Shown here: one piece after another, positions 1-5,016 of the stretch
Layout of the letters: the number at the start of each line of letters is the position of its first letter
Position numbering within the stretch: the first letter of the stretch is position 1
Assembly (NCBI GenBank): GCA_900556945.1
Contig: USQP01000081.1
Coordinates: 1 to 5,016 of the forward strand
Reading direction: 5' to 3'
Origin: an uncultured Clostridium sp.
Lineage (GTDB): Bacteria; Bacillota; Clostridia; TANB77; CAG-508
Length of the DNA stretch: 5,016 nucleotides
Translations under genes and position numbers: made by a program
The notes under the pieces: generated by a model
Told to the model about the DNA's origin: nothing
Database searches by the model: none
The model's input: only the letters and a program-made list of their open reading frames with translations

Positions 1-2
1 TT

Positions 3-860
3 TTAGTTTAATTCATTAATAGATTCTTGTAATCCTGGTAACAAGGCATCTACTAATTCATCATTTGATACGACTTTCCATGTCTTATCTTCTTTTACAA
101 GTTGTATTGTTTTTGTAACTGTTGTTGTTTCCACTTGTTCATTTTTTAGTTCTTCCGTAAAATATTTGTCCATATTTTGTTCTACTGAAGCACCATTTAA
201 AATAGCTTTAAAATCTTCTAATAATTTCTTCATACAATTTGATATAATTGTATCAAAATTTTTATTTGTCACTTCTACTTCAACAGTTGCTTCACTGTCT
301 TCCTTTGTTACTTTTGTAACTTTCCAAGATAATTTATCAAAAAGTAATGCTTTTGTTTCATCATCAAATTCTTCATCACTTAGTAAATCTTCATCTCCGC
401 TAACAAATTCCTGTGCTTTTGCAAAATCTCCTGCCTTTAAATTTGTTAAAAATCCATCTACTGTTTTCTTTGGATCACTTGAAGTAACTATCATATATGT
501 TAGCAATGCTGCCACAGCCAATACAGCTATTATCGTTATAGTAGTTGCAACCCAATGAGTCTTTTTACTTGCTGTTTTTTTCTTTTGATTTGTTTTTACT
601 TCAAATTTTTTCTGTTCTTCTTTTTTCTCTTCTACTTTGTTTGTCTTTGTTTCTGTATCCTCTGCTTTTTTGCCTTCCTTTTTTTCTTCCTGCTTAGTTT
701 CAATCTTTTTTGTATTCTCTACTGGTTTTTCTACTTTTTTATCTTCTGTTTTCTTTGGTTCTTTTGCTTTTTCTTCTTTAACTTCTTTTGACACTTTTTC
801 CTCTTTTTTTGTTTCAGTTGCTCCTTTTACTTCATTTTCTTTCTTTTCTTTTTCGCTCAT
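3..860 (-). CDS. Lys/Glu-rich single-pass membrane protein of unknown function
   Basis: I do not recognise this 285-residue protein as a named family. Residues 1-100 are an extremely charged, low-complexity region dominated by Lys, Glu and Thr, probably disordered and cytoplasmic. Residues 103-125 form one hydrophobic membrane segment (from HWVATTITII to TYMIV). Residues 130-285 form a folded-looking domain, probably outside the membrane, that begins DPKKTVDGFLTNLKAGDF. This opening recalls the start of DUF4878/NTF2-like domains in Bacillota membrane proteins and lipoproteins; that is a resemblance by eye only. The protein contains no arginine at all and its only cysteine is at 209. There is no cleavable signal peptide or lipobox, so it is anchored by the internal segment, most likely with the N-terminus inside. 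The ATG at 860 is supported by an AAAGGGAG ribosome site about 9 bases upstream and by a promoter at 901-929. It is probably transcribed separately from gpr. The stop codon TAA is at 3-5, so the gene is complete. Confidence is high that it is a real gene and low for any function. Confidence 0.85.
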   Translation of the reverse strand: MSEKEKKENEVKGATETKKEEKVSKEVKEEKAKEPKKTEDKKVEKPVENTKKIETKQEEKKEGKKAEDTETKTNKVEEKKEEQKKFEVKTNQKKKTASKKTHWVATTITIIAVLAVAALLTYMIVTSSDPKKTVDGFLTNLKAGDFAKAQEFVSGDEDLLSDEEFDDETKALLFDKLSWKVTKVTKEDSEATVEVEVTNKNFDTIISNCMKKLLEDFKAILNGASVEQNMDKYFTEELKNEQVETTTVTKTIQLVKEDKTWKVVSNDELVDALLPGLQESINELN

Positions 861-900
861 ATAAACCCTCTCCCTTTACTATTTATATTCCTATATTTTG

Positions 901-929
901 ATTATATATTATCTCTCCTTTTTTTGCAA
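901..929 (-). promoter_or_regulatory. Sigma-A promoter for the Lys/Glu-rich membrane protein
   Basis: Read on the minus strand, a TTGCAA -35 box (929-924) is followed after exactly 17 bases by a perfect TATAAT -10 box (906-901). This is a near-consensus housekeeping promoter. Transcription should begin near 894, giving a leader of about 35 bases that carries the AAAGGGAG ribosome site. It lies downstream of the gpr stop, so the membrane-protein gene can be expressed in growing cells independently of the sporulation gene upstream. Confidence 0.75.
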
Positions 930-990
930 CATTTTTTAAAATTTTCCGACATTATATATTTAGCCTCATCATTTATTCCATCATAATTAT

Positions 991-1926
991 TTATAGGCTT
1001 TGATTAATCCCCTGTGCTACAATATCTTTCATATTCTCGATTAAATCATCAATTTCCTTAGGTGTAACAATTAAATTATAATCTTGAGGTAATAGCGCTT
1101 GTTTTATTTCTTCGTAATTATTCTCCTCTTTTAGTTTATTTAGATAATCATTTGATTCTGCCTCATCTTGTAACTTTTGAATTAACAAATCTAAACTATC
1201 ATTAACTAAAACCGCTGTTTCCACGACTGTAGGTATTCCAATCGCTACCACAGGAATTCCAAGCGTTTTCTGACTAATCTCACTTCTTGTATTTCCCACT
1301 CCTGCTCCTGGAACAATTCCTGTGTCTGATATTTGTACGGTACTACTAATTCTTTCTATGCTTCTTGAAGCTAAGGCATCAATTACAATAACGAGTTTAG
1401 GATTGATATTATCAACAATTCCCTTTAAAATCTCAACTGTCTCAATACCTGTCGTACCTAATACTCCTGGCGATATAGCACTAACCATTCTAGTTCCTTC
1501 CTCTATATATTGAGGTAAATAATTAATAATATGTCTTGTCACTTCTATCTCATTGATTACCTTTGGTCCTAAACTATCCGGTGTCACATATATATTTCCA
1601 AGTCCAACTACTAATACCTCTCCTTGTTTATCAATATGCATATCAATAATCTTTTTTAATTCATTTGATAACGTTACTGATGCTTTATTTATTTCCTCCT
1701 CTTGTGCGATTTTTAATTTTTTTACATCTATTGTAATGTAATTACCAATTGGTTTGCCAATTGCTTTTTCTCCCTTTTCATTTGTAATTTTAACTCTTTC
1801 TACCTTTATATTTTCATCAATTTCTTCTTTTGTACTTTCAATTCCTTCTATTTCATTTTCTAGATTATTTGCTTTTTGATAAATATCTCTTCTTTCAGAT
1901 GCTAAATCTGTTCTAAAATTGTACAT
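991..1926 (-). CDS. gpr: Germination protease GPR (spore protease)
   Basis: GPR is the sequence-specific endopeptidase that begins degradation of the DNA-protecting small acid-soluble spore proteins when a spore germinates. It is made in the forespore as a zymogen and autoprocessed near its N-terminus. The 311-residue protein has the family landmarks in order: FRTDLASE near the N-terminus (residues 4-11), which is the propeptide region; VVGLGN then VTPDSLGP (residues 106-121), holding Asp117; SPGVLGTTGIET (residues 152-163); VIVIDALASRSIER (residues 179-192), holding Asp183; QISDTGIVPGAGVGN (residues 198-212); and C-terminal NLIVTPKEIDDLI. Asp117 and Asp183 correspond to the two aspartates known to be essential in the Bacillus megaterium enzyme. 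The protein is somewhat shorter than Bacillus GPR (about 370 residues), missing part of the region before the C-terminal motif, as is common in clostridia. A TTG at 1938 could extend it by four codons, but it directly abuts the GGAG ribosome site, so the ATG at 1926 is preferred. No frame breaks and no CGG codons are present. Confidence 0.95.
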   Translation of the reverse strand: MYNFRTDLASERRDIYQKANNLENEIEGIESTKEEIDENIKVERVKITNEKGEKAIGKPIGNYITIDVKKLKIAQEEEINKASVTLSNELKKIIDMHIDKQGEVLVVGLGNIYVTPDSLGPKVINEIEVTRHIINYLPQYIEEGTRMVSAISPGVLGTTGIETVEILKGIVDNINPKLVIVIDALASRSIERISSTVQISDTGIVPGAGVGNTRSEISQKTLGIPVVAIGIPTVVETAVLVNDSLDLLIQKLQDEAESNDYLNKLKEENNYEEIKQALLPQDYNLIVTPKEIDDLIENMKDIVAQGINQSL

Positions 1927-1938
1927 AATCTTAATCAA

Positions 1939-1946
1939 CTCCTTTT
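1939..1946 (-). promoter_or_regulatory. Ribosome binding site that decides the gpr start
   Basis: The minus strand reads AAAAGGAG immediately before a TTG at 1938. With zero spacing that TTG cannot be the start. The ATG at 1926-1924, 12 bases downstream of GGAG, is the nearest standard start, although the spacing is a little long. Confidence 0.7.
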
Positions 1947-1971
1947 ATTTATTATTTCTCTTATTTCTATT

Positions 1972-2003
1972 TTGTATACAATTTTCTTTTATTTTTATAT
2001 GCA
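1972..2003 (-). promoter_or_regulatory. Possible forespore (sigma-G-like) promoter of gpr
   Basis: On the minus strand TGCATA (2003-1998) matches the sigma-G/sigma-F type -35 pattern. TATACAA (1978-1972) matches five of seven positions of a CATACTA-type -10. The spacer is 19 bases, slightly long for this class. In Bacillus, gpr is known to be transcribed in the forespore by sigma-G/sigma-F, so such a promoter is expected here. The AT-rich background makes chance matches easy, so this is only a candidate. Confidence 0.25.
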
Positions 2004-2033
2004 ATAAGAGCCAGGTATGCACCTGACTCTTAT
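2004..2033 (-). other. Long stem-loop between uvrA and gpr
   Basis: Read on the minus strand, ATAAGAG-T-CAGGT pairs with ACCTG-G-CTCTTAT around a four-base GCAT loop. That gives 13 base pairs, with the central pair a U-G wobble. In a plus-strand transcript the same position would be a C-A mismatch, so the fold fits minus-strand RNA, downstream of uvrA. There is no clear U-run after it, so it is not a classical intrinsic terminator. It may end or protect the uvrA message, or sit just upstream of the gpr promoter. Confidence 0.45.
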
Positions 2034-2083
2034 GCCCATTTTCTTCAAATGGTTTTCTCCCCATATATGAGGAAAATTATTTC

Positions 2084-2105
2084 TGCAATCCCTATTGGGA
2101 TTACA
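2084..2105 (-). terminator. Candidate uvrA terminator hairpin
   Basis: About 20 bases after the uvrA stop, the minus strand reads TGTAATCCC-AATA-GGGATTGCA. This is a nine-pair stem with one U-G wobble and a four-base loop, followed by GAAATAATTTTCC. The U-tract is short and delayed, so termination strength is uncertain. As with the neighbouring stem-loop, the wobble is a mismatch on the other strand, which supports a role in the minus-strand transcript. Confidence 0.45.
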
Positions 2106-2125
2106 AAGATATTATATATTAACTT

Positions 2126-4966
2126 TCACAATTTATCAATATATTTCTTTAAAAACTTACCTGTATAACTTCTTTCGTTCGTGCAAATCTGTTCTGGCGT
2201 ACCTACCGCAACCACTTCGCCTCCATTATCTCCTCCTTCCGGTCCTAAATCAATAATATGGTCACATGTCTTAATTAAGTCCAGATTATGTTCAATTACA
2301 ATAATCGTATTTCCTGTATCGACTAATCGTTGTAAGATATCTACTAATCTATGAACATCAGCAATATGTAACCCTGTTGTTGGCTCATCTAATATATATA
2401 AAGTTTTTCCTGTTGCTCTTTTGGATAATTCAGTAGCTAATTTTACTCTTTGTGCTTCTCCTCCCGATAAGGTTGTAGAAGGTTGTCCGTAATTTTATAT
2501 AGCCTAATCCAACATCATTTAAAGTTTGTATCTTCTGCTTAATTTTTGGTATTTTATCAAAAAACTGTAAAGCTTCTTCTACCGTCATATCTAGGACATC
2601 AGCAATTGTCTTTCCTTTATATTTTACCTCTAAAGTTTCTCTATTATAACGTTTTCCTTTACATACTTCACATGGCACATAGATATCTGGTAAAAAGTGC
2701 ATTTCAATCTTATGAACTCCATCACCATTACAACTTTCACATCTTCCACCTGCTACATTAAAGCTAAATCTACCTTTTTGATAACCACGCATTTTTGCCT
2801 CTTCTGTACTGGCAAAGATATCTCGAATAAAATCAAATACTCCTGTATAAGTTGCTGGATTGGAACGTGGTGTTCTTCCGATTGGAGATTGATCAATATT
2901 AATAATTTTATCAATATTTTGCAATCCTTTTACTGCTTTACATTTACCAGGTTTTTCATTCGAACCATTTAATTCTTTTGCTACCGTTTTATACAAAACC
3001 TCATTTACTAATGTTGACTTTCCGTGAACCAGATACTCCTGTTACACAATTAAAAACACCTAATGGGAATTTTACACTGATATCTTTTAAATTATTTTCT
3101 GTGGCACCTTGTACTTCTATTGCTTTCGATTTTGCATGTTTTCTTCTCTTTTTAGGAACTGGTATTTGCTTTCTACCACTTAAGTATTGCCCCGTAATAG
3201 ATGCTTCTACTTGTTTCACTTCTTCTGCTGTTCCGCTGTGCCATAACTTGTCCGCCATGAACGCCTGCTCCTGGTCCAATGTCTATCACTTGGTCAGCTG
3301 CATACATGGTATCTTCGTCATGTTCTACAACAAGAAGTGTATTTCCTAAATCTCTTAATTTTTTTAACGTTGCTAATAACTTATCATTATCTCTTTGATG
3401 TAGTCCAATACTTGGTTCATCTAAAATATATAATACTCCTGTTAGACCTGAACCAATTTGAGTTGCTAAACGAATTCTTTGTGCCTCTCCTCCAGACAAA
3501 CTTCCTGCACTTCTTGATAGCGTTAAATATTCCAATCCAACATCCATTAAAAATTGCAGTCTTTGGTCAATTTCCTTTAAAATCAATTCAGAAATCATAG
3601 TCTGCGTTTTATTTAGCTCAAGGTTATTTAGATATTCTTTTATTTTATTAATTGGCATATCGGTTAACTCATTGATATTCTTATTTCCCACTTTAATAGA
3701 TAAAATTTCTGGCTTTAATCTTGCTCCATGGCAAGAATAACAAGGAGAGTTACTCATATACATTTCATAAAAATCGCGCATTCCTTGTGATTTTGTTTCA
3801 TTATGACGTCTGTCCAATGTTGGCAACACTCCTTCAAAAGGAGCTGTGAATTTTCTAGTTCCTGCATAGGAAGAATATTCAAAATCAATTTCTTCCTCCC
3901 CTGTACCATATAAAATTTTTTCTAAGAACCATCTTGGTAAGTCTTTTATTTTCTTGTTTTTGATTTCTACTCCATAGTGTTTTCCAATACTCTCAAAGTA
4001 CATCTTTGCCATGGTATCGCCTTTTTTCATAGTACTTGAGCCAAATGCTTTGACACCATCATATAATGTTTTATTTTTATCAGGAATAATTAAATCTTCA
4101 TCCATTTTCATTAAGTATCCAATACCAGTGCAAGTTGGGCATGCCCCAAATGGATTGTTAAAAGAAAACATTCTTGGTGTTAGTTCTGGAAAACTAAATC
4201 CACAATCTGGACAAGCATAATTACAACTGTATAAAACTGGTTTCTGTCCCGCAATATCAATTAAAACCAATTTTTCCGCATGTTTTAGTGCTATTTCTAC
4301 TGACTCTGTTAATCGACTTATGATATCTGGCTTAATTACCAATCTATCTACAATTAACTCAACTTCATGCTTTTTCTTCCTGTCTAAATTAATATCATCT
4401 TGACCAAGCTCATATATCTCTCCGTCAATTCTAACTCTGACAAACCCTTCCTTTTGGTATCCTTCTAATTGTTTGGTAAACTCTCCTTTTCTACTTCTAA
4501 CTACTGGTGCTAGTACTTGAATTTTGGTACCTTGTGGCAAGCTCATAATATTATCTACAATTTGGTCAATACTTTGCTTTTCTATTTTCTTATGACAGTT
4601 TGGACAATACGGAATCCCAATTCTTGCATATAACAAACGAATGTAATCATAAATTTCTGTTACAGTTCCTACGGTGGAACGTGGATTTTTGGAAGTTGTT
4701 TTTTGATCAATCGAAATCGCTGGTGATAATCCATCTATTCTTTCTACATCTGGCTTTTCCATTAGTCCTAAGAACTGCCTAGCATAAGAAGATAAACTTT
4801 CTACATATCTTCTTTGCCCTTCTGCATATAAAGTATCAAATGCTAACGATGATTTTCCAGACCCCGAAAGTCCAGTTACAACTACCAATTTATCTCTTGG
4901 TATTTCTAAATCTATATTTTTTAAATTATGTTCTTTTGCCCCTTTTATTATTATTTTATCATTCAT
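2126..4966 (-). CDS. uvrA: UvrA excinuclease ATPase, interrupted by three +1 shifts at CGG
   Basis: UvrA is the damage-recognition ATPase of nucleotide excision repair; as a dimer it loads UvrB onto damaged DNA. Joining four reading-frame segments (residues 1-577, 578-647, 648-825 and 826-945) gives a full-length 945-residue UvrA, against about 940-957 in the family. Landmarks in order: first Walker [10 protein letters not shown] (32-40); a zinc site with Cys252, 255, 276 and 279; signature [12 protein letters not shown] (490-501); Walker B LYILDEPS (512-519); second Walker A GVSGSGKST (643-651), which spans the second break; a second zinc site with Cys742, 745, 765 and 768; signature [12 protein letters not shown] (832-843); and Walker B LYILDEPT (855-862). 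It ends at TGA 2128-2126. Every catalytic motif is intact, with no nonsense mutation in the corrected frame, which argues for a working gene. The three breaks are each one extra C before a GGA codon, at 3235, 3024 and 2489. Without shifting, translation would stop at 3173 and give a 597-residue product with one ATPase module. The ATG at 4966 is preceded by GGGGG at a 7-base gap. The region upstream, where uvrB often lies, is cut off. Confidence 0.95.
2486..2492 (-). other. +1 frameshift site 3 in uvrA (TTA-C-GGA)
   Basis: The coding strand reads TAT ATA AAA TTA C GGA CAA CCT TCT. Skipping the C at 2489 gives [15 protein letters not shown], the conserved lead-in to the second ABC signature. 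Without the skip, 19 wrong residues follow and a stop occurs at 2432-2430. The context C-GGA and the zero-frame CGG are the same as at the other two sites. Confidence 0.92.
3021..3027 (-). other. +1 frameshift site 2 in uvrA (TCA-C-GGA)
   Basis: The coding strand reads GTA TCT GGT TCA C GGA AAG TCA ACA. The extra C at 3024 splits the second Walker A motif. With the C skipped it reads GVSGSGKST; without it, translation adds seven wrong residues and stops at 3003-3001. The zero-frame codon at the break is again CGG and the restored codon is again GGA for the invariant P-loop glycine (residue 648). Confidence 0.92.
3232..3238 (-). other. +1 frameshift site 1 in uvrA (CAG-C-GGA)
   Basis: The coding strand reads GTT ATG GCA CAG C GGA ACA GCA GAA. 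In the zero frame CAG (Gln577) is followed by CGG, and 20 out-of-frame residues later translation ends at 3175-3173. Skipping the C (position 3235) continues as GTAEEV, the expected sequence after the GPGAGVHGG motif near the end of the first ATPase module. The zero-frame codon at the break is CGG. Confidence 0.9.
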
Positions 4967-4973
4967 AATTTTA

Positions 4974-4978
4974 CCCCC
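4974..4978 (-). promoter_or_regulatory. Weak G-rich ribosome binding site of uvrA
   Basis: The minus strand reads GGGGG, then seven bases (TAAAATT), then the ATG at 4966. The position is right for a Shine-Dalgarno element but the sequence is atypical compared with the GGAG of gpr. A TATAAT lies at 4989-4984, but its matching -35 would fall in the adapter, so no promoter can be called. Confidence 0.45.
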
Positions 4979-4993
4979 AAAACATTATACTAT

Positions 4994-5016
4994 CTGTCTC
5001 TTATACACATCTGACG
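4994..5016 (+). other. Nextera/Tn5 sequencing adapter left at the contig end
   Basis: CTGTCTCTTATACACATCT (4994-5012) is exactly the 19-base Tn5 mosaic end used in tagmentation libraries. The following GACG continues into one of the two standard Nextera read adapters. It is at the very end of the window, reads outward, and is not genomic sequence. It also shows the data come from a tagmentation short-read library. Confidence 0.97.

Noticed and set aside
555..864. Phe-rich open frames on the plus strand
   Set aside because: They are the complement of the Lys/Glu-rich coding region (AAA/GAA become TTT/TTC) and have no ribosome site or recognisable domain.
1924..1938. TTG start of gpr at 1938
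   Set aside because: The GGAG ribosome site directly touches this TTG, leaving no spacing; the ATG at 1926 fits better.
2486..3238. Three sequencing or assembly errors
   Set aside because: None is in a homopolymer run, the library appears to be short-read tagmentation where insertions are rare, and the identical C-before-GGA pattern is not a usual error mode. Raw reads would settle it; I could not examine them.
2430..3349. Three separate genes covering the middle and C-terminal uvrA pieces
   Set aside because: The pieces are consecutive, collinear parts of a single UvrA with no ribosome sites or starts at the breaks; one internal ATG at 2996 is simply Met-like off-frame reading at the break.
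2126..4966. uvrA as a pseudogene decayed by three frameshifts
   Set aside because: All three indels have the same size, base and context, and all catalytic motifs before and after each are perfect, with no other damage. Random decay would give mixed indels, stops and substitutions.
4984..4989. TATAAT upstream of uvrA as its promoter -10
   Set aside because: It would leave a leader of only about ten bases, and the -35 position is replaced by adapter sequence, so it cannot be supported.
4994..5012. A transposon (Tn5/IS50-like) end next to uvrA
   Set aside because: It is the engineered mosaic end followed by Nextera adapter bases at the contig terminus, so it is a library artefact.
1..5016. 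CRISPR arrays, tRNA or rRNA genes, insertion sequences
   Set aside because: No spaced direct repeats, cloverleaf-like structure, rRNA motifs or transposase coding sequence were seen on either strand.

Overview
The window looks like low-GC (roughly one third G+C), AT-rich Bacillota DNA, most likely from a spore-forming member of the Clostridia. The evidence is a germination protease gene (gpr), A-ending codon preference, strong AAGGAG-type ribosome sites and a textbook sigma-A promoter. All three genes lie on the minus strand, in transcription order uvrA (4966 to 2126), gpr (1926 to 991) and a lysine/glutamate-rich membrane protein (860 to 3). The last 23 bases (4994-5016) are not genomic. They match the Nextera/Tn5 adapter, so the contig ends just upstream of the uvrA start.

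The remarkable part is uvrA. Its 945-residue product is collinear with normal UvrA from end to end, but the gene is split into four segments by three single-base insertions. All three have the same form: on the coding strand one extra C sits directly before a GGA glycine codon, so the zero-frame triplet at each break is CGG followed by A (CAG-C-GGA, TCA-C-GGA, TTA-C-GGA). Skipping one base at each CGG restores a perfect UvrA, including the second Walker A motif and the run into the second ABC signature. I found no CGG read in frame as arginine in any of the three genes, although CGT, CGC, CGA, AGA and AGG all occur as Arg codons in uvrA. The simplest reading is that CGG is an unassigned or very poorly decoded codon in this organism, and that the ribosome shifts +1 (or reads CGGA as a four-base glycine codon) when it meets it. 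Random decay or sequencing error would not be expected to give the same inserted base in the same context three times.

Layout: 3-860 is a membrane-anchored protein of unknown function with its own sigma-A promoter at 901-929. 991-1926 is gpr, which degrades small acid-soluble spore proteins at germination. 1927-2125 is an intergenic region with two stem-loops and a possible forespore-type promoter. 2126-4966 is uvrA, the damage-recognition ATPase of nucleotide excision repair. 4967-4993 is the uvrA leader with its ribosome site. 4994-5016 is adapter. The genes do not form an obvious pathway: DNA repair and spore germination are loosely related, and the third gene appears to be transcribed independently.
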